DNA of 64,000 nucleotides from Pseudomonadota bacterium (GTDB taxonomy: Bacteria > Myxococcota_A > Polyangia > Polyangiales > Polyangiaceae). Positions 33,600 through 41,617 of this stretch are shown here, one piece after another. The stretch covers positions 1 through 64,000 of the forward strand of contig JAEYYX010000055.1 of the NCBI GenBank assembly GCA_023428245.1. Direction: 5' to 3'. Made by a program: the position numbers and the translations under genes. Numbering within the stretch: the stretch's first letter is position 1; every line of letters begins with the position of its first letter. Below the pieces are notes generated by a model. It ran no database searches and was not told where the DNA came from. It worked only from the letters and a program-made list of their open reading frames with translations.

Positions 33600-34856
33600 A
33601 TGGAAGACATCAAGAGCTCACGATTCATGGGGAATTCTCAGTGGGGTGGAAGGCACACGCGTATCGCGCCCTTACTCCTCGCGACACTCTTCGCGGTCGC
33701 CTGTTCGAAGGCGCCCGAGCAGCCTCCCGCCGAGGCACCGCCGGCGGCTTCTCCTGAAGCCCCTTCGGTGGTGGTCGAGCCAGCTCCTCTGGAGGCTCCC
33801 GCGCCCGCGCCTTTGGTCACGAGTGAACCCTTCGGCGAGCATGCGGGCAAGCCGGTGCAGCGTCACACCCTGACGAATCAACACGGACTCGTCCTCCGGG
33901 TCATCGACTACGGGGCGATCATTACAGAGCTGCACGTGCCCGATCGGGACGGAAAGCTCGGGGACGTCGTGCTCGGGCGGGACTCGCTCGCCGAGTACGC
34001 GGAGTCGAGTCCCTATTTTGGCGCGACGATTGGCCGCGTTGCGAACCGCATCAAAGGGGCGCGTTTCGAGCTCGAAGGCAAGACCTATACACTAGCCAAC
34101 AACGACGGTCCGAACCACCTGCACGGCGGGAAGGTCGGCTGGGACAAGGTGGTCTGGTCGGCTGAGACGAAAGAGACCGAGAGCGGCCCTCAGGTCATCT
34201 TCACGTACACCTCACCGGACGGTGAGGAAGGTTATCCGGGCACCGTCCAAGCGACGACGATCTACACCCTCACGCACGACGATGAGCTGCGTGTGGAGAT
34301 GCGCGCGACGAGCGATCGGACCACGCTCATCAACATGGCCCACCACGGTTATTGGAACTTGGGCGGCCACGAGTCGGGGACCATCCGCGATCATGAGCTG
34401 ACGCTTTTCTCGGAAAAGTACACACCTGCGCCGAATCTTGTGCCGAATGGCGAGGTCAAACAGGTCCAAGGAACGGCCTTCGATTTCAGGACCCCGAAGC
34501 TCATCGGCCTCGACCTCGAGAAGGTGAAGGGGACGCCGATCGGCTTCGATCACAACTGGGTCATCAGCGGCGACGCTCACATGCTCCGTCCTGTGGCTCG
34601 CCTGAAACATCCGGGCTCGGGTCGCGTCATGGAGCTCAGCGCGAACCAGCCGGGCGTACAGTTCTACTCGGGGAACTTCCTCGATGGCACTTTGAAGGGC
34701 AAAGGCGGCATCGAGTACCCCCAGTACTCCGGCCTCTGCCTCGAGAGTCAGAAGTTCCCGAACTCGGTGAATGTGCCGGCTTGGAGGGACGAGGTGATCC
34801 TTCGGGCGGGTCAGACCTACGAACACGTCATGGTCCATCGCTTCCGGGCGGAGTGA
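33600..34856 (+). CDS. galM: Exported aldose 1-epimerase (mutarotase), probable lipoprotein
   Basis: Protein of 418 residues. A signal peptide with lipobox (ATLFAVAC, about residue 36) and a Pro/Ala linker precede a complete galactose mutarotase domain. Conserved segments are GRVANRIKGARF, NDGPNHLHGG, ANMAHHGYWNLGG (with catalytic His), and LESQKFPNSVN (with the catalytic Glu). It interconverts the alpha and beta anomers of sugars, here after release by the surface hydrolases. ATG 33600 follows GAGGAAGAG. Mutarotases are often cytoplasmic, so the lipoprotein form is notable but is known in other Gram-negative sugar loci. It has no visible copy of the arabinose operator. Confidence 0.9.
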   Translation: MEDIKSSRFMGNSQWGGRHTRIAPLLLATLFAVACSKAPEQPPAEAPPAASPEAPSVVVEPAPLEAPAPAPLVTSEPFGEHAGKPVQRHTLTNQHGLVLRVIDYGAIITELHVPDRDGKLGDVVLGRDSLAEYAESSPYFGATIGRVANRIKGARFELEGKTYTLANNDGPNHLHGGKVGWDKVVWSAETKETESGPQVIFTYTSPDGEEGYPGTVQATTIYTLTHDDELRVEMRATSDRTTLINMAHHGYWNLGGHESGTIRDHELTLFSEKYTPAPNLVPNGEVKQVQGTAFDFRTPKLIGLDLEKVKGTPIGFDHNWVISGDAHMLRPVARLKHPGSGRVMELSANQPGVQFYSGNFLDGTLKGKGGIEYPQYSGLCLESQKFPNSVNVPAWRDEVILRAGQTYEHVMVHRFRAE

Positions 34857-35288
34857 GCTCAACCGGGAGCGACCGCCCATGCGGGGGTGAGCGCGGCGCG
34901 GACTTTCGAGTGACCGCCGCAGAGTGACCGCCGCAGAGTGACCGCCGCAGGGTGACCGTCGCAGGGTGACCGTCGGCGCGAGCGACTGACGCACATCGTC
35001 GGTAACCGTCGCGAAAGAGAATCGTTGACACAAGGGCGCGACTCGCGAGCAGTCGAGTGGTCTTGACGCCAGGACCACCCCGCGAGCAGTCGAGTGACCG
35101 CTCGCCCGCTTGAATGATGGTGCGCAAGGCATCGCCTGGCGGGGGGACCTGGGGGCGCGTCGGGTCGCCGTGAAGGATCCCCTGATCCCTCGGTGGCTTG
35201 AAGCAGCGAAAATGCGCGAAATTCGGCCTGGTCGAGCGGATGCTCCGAGCACTTTTGTGCTTCGTGATACAAGCTCGCCCAGAAGCAC
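34857..35288. other. Gene-free stretch with short direct repeats
   Basis: No gene can be supported here, despite long frames on the minus strand, which mirror the coding pattern of the neighbours. It contains the 14-bp tandem repeats at 34910-34979 and a 16-bp direct repeat (CGCGAGCAGTCGAGTG) at 35044-35059 and 35081-35096. Confidence 0.6.
34910..34979. repeat. Five tandem copies of a 14-bp repeat
   Basis: Units begin at 34910, 34924, 34938, 34952 and 34966. The first two read GTGACCGCCGCAGA; the third ends AGG, the fourth has GTC for GCC, and the fifth is degenerate. Unit length is 14 bases, not a multiple of three. Confidence 0.85.
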
Positions 35289-36821
35289 GTGGAGCGCCCG
35301 TTCAACGATCTCATCCTCTCCGTTTGGAAAGCATTGGGCCGCGCCGATCCACTCCTGGGCGGCGGCGGACCTCTCGTCGCAGCGGCGATGATCCTGGCCA
35401 CGGTCCTTTTGGTACCCGCTGAGGATCGAGCCCGCGCCAAGGCGCCCGCCTGGCTCCTCTTTCTTTACTTCGTCTTCGCGGGAATTCTCGGCTTCGTTCC
35501 CGCCAAGCATGACGCGGAAGACGAAATCCAGCTCATCGCGCTCTCGTTCTTGTTGGCGAGTATGGCGCGCAGCGTCTTTCTCCTCTTTGCCTACACATTT
35601 TGGATGCACAAGGTCGCGCGACCTTTGCCCAAGATCTTGCGCGACGTCATCCAGGGCTTCATTTTTCTGATCGCCTTCCTGCTGGTTCTCCGCTCGGCAG
35701 GCGTCGAACCAGGCTCTCTGCTCGCGACCTCGGCGCTGCTCACGGCGGTCATCGGTCTGTCGCTGCAGGACACGCTCGGGAATCTTTTCGCTGGGCTCGC
35801 AATCCAGGCTCAGCGACCATTCGCCGTCGGCGACTGGGTCCAGCTCGACAATCAGGGCGTACAGATCGGGCGCGTCATCGAGATCAATTGGCGCGCGACG
35901 AAGATCCTGACCTTGGATCAAGTCGAGGTGATCGTTCCGAACGGCCTCGTCGCCAAGAATTCCATCACCAATTTCTCCTCACCCTCGAGGCTCGTGCGAC
36001 GAGAGGCCGAGATGTATGCGCCATCGGATGCTTCCCCCGAGCTCGTGAGGAAGACGCTCCTGTCGGCGATCGAGCATGTTCCCGAAGTTCTGAGCTTTCC
36101 TCCCCCTCAGGTGTTCGCGCGCGGCTTCACCGAGCGTGGCCTTAGCTACTCCGTTCGCTACTTCATCGAGCGCTTCGACCGTCGGGAGGTCATCGATACG
36201 ACGGTCCGCGAGCGGATCTGGTACGCGATGCAGCGGGCCAACCTGCCGATCCCTGTTCCGCGCAGGCAGATCGAGGTCGTGCCTCGGGCGAATGCGTCCC
36301 GCAATCTGACCTCCGACGACGCAGCACGCCGCCTCATTGCGCGCGTCGCTCTTTTCGAGACGCTTCCGCGTGAGAGCCAAGAACGCCTTGCGTCGAGCTG
36401 CGGGCGGAAGAGATTCGCTCGCGAAGAGCTCATCTTGCGCAAAGGAGACGACTCGAAGGAAATCTATCTCGTGGAGAGCGGCCGCGTGCGCATCGAGCTC
36501 CCCTCGGATGGTGGTCCTAGTTTGGTGGCAGCGACGCTCGGCGCTGGAGAGTTTTTCGGTGAGATGTCGCTCATCACGGGGGAGGAGAGGACCGCCGATG
36601 TCATCGCGAACGAGGAGACGACGGTGCTCGTGATCGATCGGCCGGCTTTGGCTCCCCTCCTCGAGCAGCATCCAGAGCTCGTCGAGCATCTGAGTCGCGT
36701 TCTCGCAGAGCGTCAGGCGCGTCTCGCGGAGCTCGAGAGCGCGGGTCAGGCGCCTCAGCGCGATAGCCGCCACGATGAGCTCGAGCTGATGGCTCGCATT
36801 CGACGCTTCTTTGGCTCGTGA
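35289..36821 (+). CDS. MscS-type channel with C-terminal cyclic-nucleotide-binding domain
   Basis: Protein of 510 residues starting at GTG 35289. Four hydrophobic segments (about 30-160) lead into the MscS domain, with the pore-lining TM3 (LLATSALLTAVIGLSLQDTLGNLFAGLAIQ) and the beta domain FAVGDWVQL...VPNGLVAKNSITNFS. From about residue 355 a cNMP-binding fold follows (LFETLPRESQERLA, LRKGDDSKEIYLVESGRVRI, GAGEFFGEMSLITGEERTADVIA). Members of this group are small-conductance channels whose opening is altered by cyclic nucleotides rather than by tension alone. No linked gene explains its signal. The start is the most upstream reasonable one; a clear ribosome site is lacking. Confidence 0.87.
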   Translation: MERPFNDLILSVWKALGRADPLLGGGGPLVAAAMILATVLLVPAEDRARAKAPAWLLFLYFVFAGILGFVPAKHDAEDEIQLIALSFLLASMARSVFLLFAYTFWMHKVARPLPKILRDVIQGFIFLIAFLLVLRSAGVEPGSLLATSALLTAVIGLSLQDTLGNLFAGLAIQAQRPFAVGDWVQLDNQGVQIGRVIEINWRATKILTLDQVEVIVPNGLVAKNSITNFSSPSRLVRREAEMYAPSDASPELVRKTLLSAIEHVPEVLSFPPPQVFARGFTERGLSYSVRYFIERFDRREVIDTTVRERIWYAMQRANLPIPVPRRQIEVVPRANASRNLTSDDAARRLIARVALFETLPRESQERLASSCGRKRFAREELILRKGDDSKEIYLVESGRVRIELPSDGGPSLVAATLGAGEFFGEMSLITGEERTADVIANEETTVLVIDRPALAPLLEQHPELVEHLSRVLAERQARLAELESAGQAPQRDSRHDELELMARIRRFFGS

Positions 36822-36878
36822 GGCTGAGTTGCGCCAGGCGACCCCCTTTGCTTCGCCTGTGACGAAACCAGGATCAGC

Positions 36879-37139
36879 TCAGTGAAAGAGCGGCCAGCCG
36901 GGCGTGGAGCAGGCCTTCATCCAGAGCACGAAGATGAAGAAGCCGAGCACGAGCGCGGCCCAGGGACGCAAGCGATCCCAGGTTGAGATTTGGACTTCTT
37001 TTGTCAGGCCCTGGGCGCGAAAGGCTGCTCGGCGAGCTTCGAGAGCGCGAGGATCACGAGCTTCCGGCGAGTCCGCGTCGAATCCGCACGCGGAGCAAAT
37101 CGCGTCGACCCTGGGAGCTTTGCAGACGACACACTGCAT
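36879..37139 (-). CDS. Small zinc-ribbon membrane protein
   Basis: Protein of 86 residues. Four cysteines (CVVCKAP and CSACGFD, residues 3-20) form a zinc ribbon, followed by a charged stretch and one membrane segment near the C-terminus (AALVLGFFIFVLWM). It starts one base after the stop of the 199-residue zinc-ribbon protein, so they form a two-gene operon. The topology would place the ribbon in the cytoplasm. Function unknown. Confidence 0.75.
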   Translation of the reverse strand: MQCVVCKAPRVDAICSACGFDADSPEARDPRALEARRAAFRAQGLTKEVQISTWDRLRPWAALVLGFFIFVLWMKACSTPGWPLFH

Positions 37140-37140
37140 A

Positions 37141-37740
37141 TCACCCTGCCTTTTGGCCGCACTCGCCGCAGAACTTTGCCGTCACGCTCATCTTCTGCCC
37201 ACAATGCTTGCAGCTTTGCTCGAGGGCCGTAGGCGAGCCGCAGGCCTGACAGAACTTCCCGCCGCCGCTCGGCTCCTGGCACGCTGGGCAGAGGAGCGGC
37301 GTAGCTTCCGCGCCCGCCTGCACAGCCTGCACTCGCTCGGAGGCTCTCTTTTCGGCGGCGGCGCGAGCGGCCTTCTCTCCTGCGTTCGGGGCGCAGCCTT
37401 CGCACAGAGAAAACTCTGTGTTGTAACAATGCCCACACACCCAGTTCCCGCAGTCAGAACACTTCGAAAAATGGCTCTTCGCCGCCGTGACCGCCTTCTG
37501 ATAAGCGCGGTCGCGCTCCTTGCCGCGGAGACCCCTATCGATGGTGTCCACGGCGCGGCGTGCGCCGCCGATCGGCCGGAACATCTGGAAGATCTCGAGC
37601 CCGGTCTTGAGCAGGTTCGAGCTAGCGGCCACGTAGTGACTCTCCACGCCATCTTTGCACTTGTCACAACGGAAGCGAAACTTGAAACCACCACCGTCAC
37701 TGAGGTCGTCGACGTTCCGAACGAATTCCGAGAGTCCCAT
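37141..37740 (-). CDS. Zinc-ribbon protein with several Cys pairs
   Basis: Protein of 199 residues. The first half has a CDKC pair, then HFSKCSDCGNWVCGHCYN and CEGC. The second half contains repeated ribbon pairs: CPACQE, CQACG, CKHCGQK and CGECGQK. This double zinc-ribbon pattern is seen in uncharacterised proteins, often in operons with other ribbon proteins, as with the downstream gene one base away. A helical linker rich in Ala, Glu and Lys (about 120-150) separates the two parts. A regulatory or chaperone-like role is possible, but nothing in the sequence settles it. Confidence 0.78.
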   Translation of the reverse strand: MGLSEFVRNVDDLSDGGGFKFRFRCDKCKDGVESHYVAASSNLLKTGLEIFQMFRPIGGARRAVDTIDRGLRGKERDRAYQKAVTAAKSHFSKCSDCGNWVCGHCYNTEFSLCEGCAPNAGEKAARAAAEKRASERVQAVQAGAEATPLLCPACQEPSGGGKFCQACGSPTALEQSCKHCGQKMSVTAKFCGECGQKAG

Positions 37741-38011
37741 CCTTCGTCATTCGCTAGGGGAGCTCTGACTCGTCGTCAATCTGCAGGGAAGCCGCGGCTT
37801 TTTTTTGCGGAGGTAGCTTTCGTTCCTGAAAGGCGATGAAGCTTGCGCAGCGCCGTGACCGCCAAGACGGACGGCTATGGTGCGGCCTCGCTTCGTCCAA
37901 GAGTTCCGGATTCGAGCGTTGGGTTTCCGGCACATACCGGCATGCTCGGTCGGGCGCGTCGTGCAACCCAGCGCGCCTTCCTCGAGCGCAGCGGTGAATC
38001 ATGCGTCTACG

Positions 38012-38156
38012 AAGGACTCTGCGAGCTCTCAAGTCCTTTACGCTTCGCGATAGGCTCCGCCCATCGCACTTGTGGGTCATGAAGGACTTGCAGCTCTAAA
38101 GTCCTTCCCATGCTCGCGATGCTTCAGCATCGCAGTGGTGGGTCATGAAGGACTTG
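38012..38156. repeat. Degenerate duplications of the tRNA-Lys 3' region
   Basis: The 19 bases GTGGGTCATGAAGGACTTG occur at 38072-38090 and again at 38138-38156, the second copy being the 3' part of tRNA-Lys. Related AAGTCCTT and AAGGACT words recur in alternating orientation (38012, 38031, 38082, 38099, 38148), so two of the intervals form hairpins, one with GAGCT/AGCTC ends (38023-38096). Inside the last unit is a perfect GCGATGC/GCATCGC hairpin, 38117-38134. The rest of 37741-38011 holds no gene. Confidence 0.7.
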
Positions 38157-38211
38157 AACCTTCAACAAACGGATTAAGAGTCCGCTGCTCTACCAATTGA
38201 GCTAATGACCC
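38136..38211 (-). tRNA. tRNA-Lys(CTT)
   Basis: 76 bases with encoded CCA. The acceptor 5' GGGTCAT pairs with ATGACCC, followed by discriminator A and CCA. The D arm is TAGCTCAATTGGTAGAGCA, the anticodon loop CTCTTAA (anticodon CTT), and the T loop GTTCAAGTC. All stems close without mismatch as far as I can see. It lies directly upstream, on the opposite strand, of the transglycosylase gene. Confidence 0.95.
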
Positions 38212-38345
38212 TCGATTCTTACCGGAGAGACGGGGCTCGCCGGGGGAGAACCGGGCCCGGGGGTTCCCGGGGACGGGCCTCTTACCACTTGGGTTCGGAG
38301 CGTCAAGAGAGCACTCGCACAAGAGCGCGTGTACGTTCAGGGGGC

Positions 38346-40628
38346 GTGCGGAAATGGACCTGGGCCACCCTCCTGGTTTTAGGGCTCCTCGGCGGAGTCG
38401 GGTTCGCCTTGGTTCGCCCGGCGATCCGGAGCGCAGCAGTTTCCCTCGCGGAGCGGGAAGGGCTCGTCCTTCGTTTCTCGGAAATGGAGCTCAGCGCTTC
38501 GAGCGTGACCCTGAAGGACGTGCGGCTTTCCCCGAAGACGAGTGGTTTTTTGGACGCGCGCTTCGACCGGGTTCGGGTGGGGCTCGGCTGGTCGGCGCCC
38601 CGGCTCCGCTCGCTCTGGGTTGAAGGAGGCCGAGTCGTTCTTCGCGGCAGCATTGACGAGGTCCAAGAAGGGTACCGGGCGCTCCGGGGCTCGCGCGCGA
38701 GCTCGCCCGCTGCCTCCGGCGGAGCTGGGGGCCGCTTTGTCCGTGTGCACAATGTGAAGCTCCTCTGGCACGACGCTTTCGAGCCGGGGGTGGCCCAGGA
38801 GCTCACGGGGCTCGAGCTGGAGAGAGGTCCGGGAGGACAGCGCGTCGGGGCCGATCGAGTAGAGCTTCGCGCCGGGTCGACGCGGCTCCAGGTAGCGGGG
38901 CTGCTTCTTGGGTTTTCGGAAGATCGGGCGCGCATCTTGGCCTTGAGCGCAAGCGAAGCCAAGGTCATCTACGAGCTGGGAGAGCAGGAGCAATCGGGAG
39001 GCTCGAAGGATGCGGACAAGCCCCGCGATCCGAAGTTCGCTGCGCCGCCTAACGGCAAGACCCCTGAGACAGGAATCCTGAAGCGCTTCCGCCTTCGACC
39101 GGAACTTCCGAAGCAGGTCGCCTTAGCGCTGCAAGCCGTGCGCAGTCAGGCGCTGCCTCGCCTTCCCGAGCGCGCGAGCGTTGAGCGTCTTTGGGTCACC
39201 GTGCATCGAGGGCTCGAGCGCCTTGAAGTCGGTCCGGGACGCCTTTCTGCAGAGAAAAAGGACGCCGCGCTGAACTTCTCCTTTTCGCCGGGCAAGGACG
39301 CCAAGGGCACGCCTCTCTCGGTGGAGCTCGAGGTTCCTCTCCGCGCTGGGGAGATCTCAGCCAAGATCGCGGGTGGTCCGATCACGTTCCGCGATCTTGG
39401 TCTTGAGGAGGGGGCTTTCGGAGTCCGCGGCGTGCACTCGACGGAGCTGACCGGAAAGGTCCAAGGCAAGCTCGGCGCCGACGCCCTTCTGGTGAGCGGG
39501 ACCCTCGAGCTCGAGCGACTCCAGCTCGAAGATCCGCGGATCGCGCCGGAGCCGCTTCAATTCCCAAGGCTCAGCTGGGGCGGGGAGCTTCTGATGCGCC
39601 TCGACGGTTCGGAGTTTTCTATCAAGGATGGGGAAATGCGGCTCGGTGAAGCGCGCGTCTTGAGCCAGATCTCTTTCCAGAGGGACGCGGAGGCGGCTCA
39701 GCTCGCCCTGAAGCTCACGATTCCCCAGGTCGCCTGCTCATCGCTTCTGGGCGCAGCTCCGCCAGGTCTGCTCGGCAGCGCCCGTGAGATCGGGATGAGC
39801 GGCACGTTCGCTCTCGACACCGAAGCGCACCTCGACACCGCCAAGCCTTCTAAGATGGACGTGGCTTTTCGGCTCGAGAACAACTGTCGGATCGAGCGGG
39901 TTCCCGCGACGCTCGCCCCCGAACAGTTCAGAAAGCCATTTACGCGTACGGTGCCTGGACCGGAGGCGCTGCCGATGCTGGTCGAATCGGGTCCAGGCTC
40001 CGCCTCTTGGACGCCCTACGAATCGATCTCGCCCTATTTCGAGACGGCCCTGCTTGTCACCGAAGACGGTCGCTTCTTCCATCACCGCGGGTTCGATCCG
40101 CGCGCCATCGAGAGCTCCATCCGCGACAACGTCGTTTCCGGAGCGTTTGTGCGCGGAGCCAGCACGATCTCGATGCAGCTCGCGAAGAATCTGTATCTTG
40201 GTCGCGAGAAGGTACTCGCGCGAAAGGGGCGGGAAGCCCTCCTCACGATGGTGCTCGAGCAGGCCTTCGACAAGCGGAAGCTTCTCGAGCTCTACATGAA
40301 CGTCGTTGAGCTGGGACCAGGCGTTTACGGCGTGAAATCGGCAGCAAGCTACTATTTCAATACGACGCCAGACCGACTCACGATCGCTCAGTGCTTCTTT
40401 CTTGCTTCGCTCTTGCCGTCTCCGAAAAAGCAACACTTCGAGGCGGATGGGCGGATTTCCAAGGCTCGCCGCGCCTACCTCGAAAAGCTGATGCGCATCG
40501 CCCACGACCGAGACCGCCTGAGCTCGACGGAGCTGGAGCGCGCCCTCGCCGAAGAGCTTGTCCTCGGCCGGCCCGACACGGGCGGAACTCCAGGGGAGCC
40601 GGAAAGTTCGCCTGAGGACACGTTATGA
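38346..40628 (+). CDS. AsmA-like protein fused to GT51 peptidoglycan transglycosylase
   Basis: Protein of about 760 residues from GTG 38346. A membrane anchor (WATLLVLGLLGGVGFALV) is followed by some 540 residues of repeated beta-rich sequence with the LEVERLxVxVxxGxV-style pattern of AsmA-like/DUF748 proteins. The last third is a GT51 domain: SPYFETALLVTEDGRFFHHRGFD (catalytic Glu in TEDGRFF), RGASTISMQLAKNLYLGREK, KLLELYMNVVELG and GVKSAASYYF. There is no transpeptidase domain. It polymerises lipid II glycan strands in the periplasm. An in-frame start at 38205 would read through tRNA-Lys and was rejected. It overlaps tadA by 4 bases. Such fusions appear in related bacteria but their purpose is unclear. 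Confidence 0.85.
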   Translation: MRKWTWATLLVLGLLGGVGFALVRPAIRSAAVSLAEREGLVLRFSEMELSASSVTLKDVRLSPKTSGFLDARFDRVRVGLGWSAPRLRSLWVEGGRVVLRGSIDEVQEGYRALRGSRASSPAASGGAGGRFVRVHNVKLLWHDAFEPGVAQELTGLELERGPGGQRVGADRVELRAGSTRLQVAGLLLGFSEDRARILALSASEAKVIYELGEQEQSGGSKDADKPRDPKFAAPPNGKTPETGILKRFRLRPELPKQVALALQAVRSQALPRLPERASVERLWVTVHRGLERLEVGPGRLSAEKKDAALNFSFSPGKDAKGTPLSVELEVPLRAGEISAKIAGGPITFRDLGLEEGAFGVRGVHSTELTGKVQGKLGADALLVSGTLELERLQLEDPRIAPEPLQFPRLSWGGELLMRLDGSEFSIKDGEMRLGEARVLSQISFQRDAEAAQLALKLTIPQVACSSLLGAAPPGLLGSAREIGMSGTFALDTEAHLDTAKPSKMDVAFRLENNCRIERVPATLAPEQFRKPFTRTVPGPEALPMLVESGPGSASWTPYESISPYFETALLVTEDGRFFHHRGFDPRAIESSIRDNVVSGAFVRGASTISMQLAKNLYLGREKVLARKGREALLTMVLEQAFDKRKLLELYMNVVELGPGVYGVKSAASYYFNTTPDRLTIAQCFFLASLLPSPKKQHFEADGRISKARRAYLEKLMRIAHDRDRLSSTELERALAEELVLGRPDTGGTPGEPESSPEDTL

Positions 40629-41092
40629 GCGAGCTCGACGCAGAGTACATGCGGCTAGCCCTCGAGGAGGCTCGCGCTGCCGCCCTTGCGGGCGATGTTC
40701 CGGTGGGCGCTGTGATCGTTGCCGAGGATGGAAGCGAGCTCGGGCGTGGCCGGAACTTGCGGGAAGTGGAAGGAGATCCGACGGCTCACGCCGAGATTGT
40801 TGCACTGCGCTCGGCTTCGCGAACGCTGGGGCACTGGCGCGTCGAAGGGACGCTCTACGTGACTCTCGAGCCCTGCGTGATGTGCGCCGGGGCCCTTGTG
40901 AACGCCCGCATCAGGCGCGTCGTGTTTGGGGCCTTCGATCCTAAGGCGGGCGCGACCGGTTCCCTCTATCAAATCCATAATGACAGTCGCCTGAACCACC
41001 GCTTCGAAGTGACCCCCAGCGTGCTCGCCGAGGACTCCGTTCGCCTCCTCCAGGAGTTTTTCCGCCGCCTGCGCGCGGAGGGGCAGAAATAG
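40625..41092 (+). CDS. tadA: tRNA adenosine(34) deaminase
   Basis: Protein of 155 residues of the cytidine/deoxycytidylate deaminase fold. The zinc site is HAEIVAL (catalytic Glu) and PCVMCAGA, and VPVGAVIV and FDPKAGATGSL are typical of TadA. It converts A34 of tRNA-Arg(ACG) to inosine; that tRNA is encoded at 54157-54233. ATG 40625 overlaps the transglycosylase stop by 4 bases. A strong hairpin follows at 41137-41165. Confidence 0.95.
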   Translation: MSELDAEYMRLALEEARAAALAGDVPVGAVIVAEDGSELGRGRNLREVEGDPTAHAEIVALRSASRTLGHWRVEGTLYVTLEPCVMCAGALVNARIRRVVFGAFDPKAGATGSLYQIHNDSRLNHRFEVTPSVLAEDSVRLLQEFFRRLRAEGQK

Positions 41093-41136
41093 CGCGCGAG
41101 AGGCGTTTCAAGTCCCGCAGATCCAGGGAATTTTGG

Positions 41137-41170
41137 AAGTGTTCAGTGCTATCCACTGAACACTTTTGGG
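41137..41170 (+). terminator. Terminator after tadA
   Basis: Perfect 12-base arms AAGTGTTCAGTG (41137-41148) and CACTGAACACTT (41154-41165) with a 5-base loop, then TTGGG. The TT from the right arm gives a short T run. Confidence 0.75.
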
Positions 41171-41215
41171 ATTTTGCTTACCTGAACTGTCGGCAGGGAA
41201 CATTTCATCAGCTCC

Positions 41216-41259
41216 CCAACATATTGGTTGACCTACCGAGCCGATGCCCAATATATTGG
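41216..41259 (+). promoter_or_regulatory. nrdA promoter with two NrdR-type boxes
   Basis: Box 1 is CCAACATATTGG (41216-41227) and box 2 CCAATATATTGG (41248-41259, itself inside a 16-base perfect palindrome). Their centres are 32 bases apart, three helical turns, the usual spacing of NrdR box pairs before ribonucleotide reductase genes. The promoter fits between: TTGACC (41228-41233), 18 bases, TATATT (41252-41257), so box 2 covers the -10 and box 1 abuts the -35. NrdR repression when deoxynucleotides are plentiful is the expected effect. The nrdR gene itself is not in this window. Confidence 0.8.
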
Positions 41260-41265
41260 GCGGGC

Positions 41266-41617
41266 TCGTCAGTGCTGAGCGCGAGTTCAGAGGCTCGGTT
41301 CGCACGCGGGGAGCCGTTGAGAATGAATTCTCATGCTTACGGAAGTAGCCTGATCCGGCTTTCTAAATCCGCCCGAAGTGGAAAGTTCTTCGAGCGGAGA
41401 TAGACGTCGGGCCTCAGATTCCGCCTCTCGAAGAAGAGCGCGGAACGAAGCGAAAGAAGTCGATTCGAAAAACCTAACTTCGCTCCCCGCCCCCGGGTGC
41501 GGAGATTGGTTTCATATTCTCTTTTGACGTTTTCGGAGAGCGGAAGACGACATTGACAGGAAATGGGCGAGATTCTGTACGGATCTCTGTCCATGTGGGG
41601 AAAAGAGGGTGACGGAA
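41266..41617 (+). other. Long nrdA leader, no gene seen
   Basis: About 340 bases lie between the promoter and the nrdA start. I see no cobalamin-riboswitch B12 box and no other known riboswitch signature. A second weak TTGACA at 41553-41558 is not followed by a good -10. A short leader peptide cannot be excluded. Confidence 0.5.

Noticed and set aside
34212..35921. 569-codon open frame on the minus strand
   Set aside because: It runs antisense to the mutarotase and MscS-type genes, both of which have complete family domains. Its product is Arg/Glu-rich low-complexity sequence without any domain; long mirror frames are expected in GC-rich genes.
38205..38345. N-terminal extension of the transglycosylase gene
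   Set aside because: It would start inside tRNA-Lys and add a basic, Gly-rich tail before the membrane anchor. GTG 38346 begins directly at the anchor.
41266..41617. Cobalamin riboswitch in the nrdA leader
   Set aside because: The leader is long, but I find no B12 box or the expected stem arrangement, and the enzyme is class I, not B12-dependent class II.
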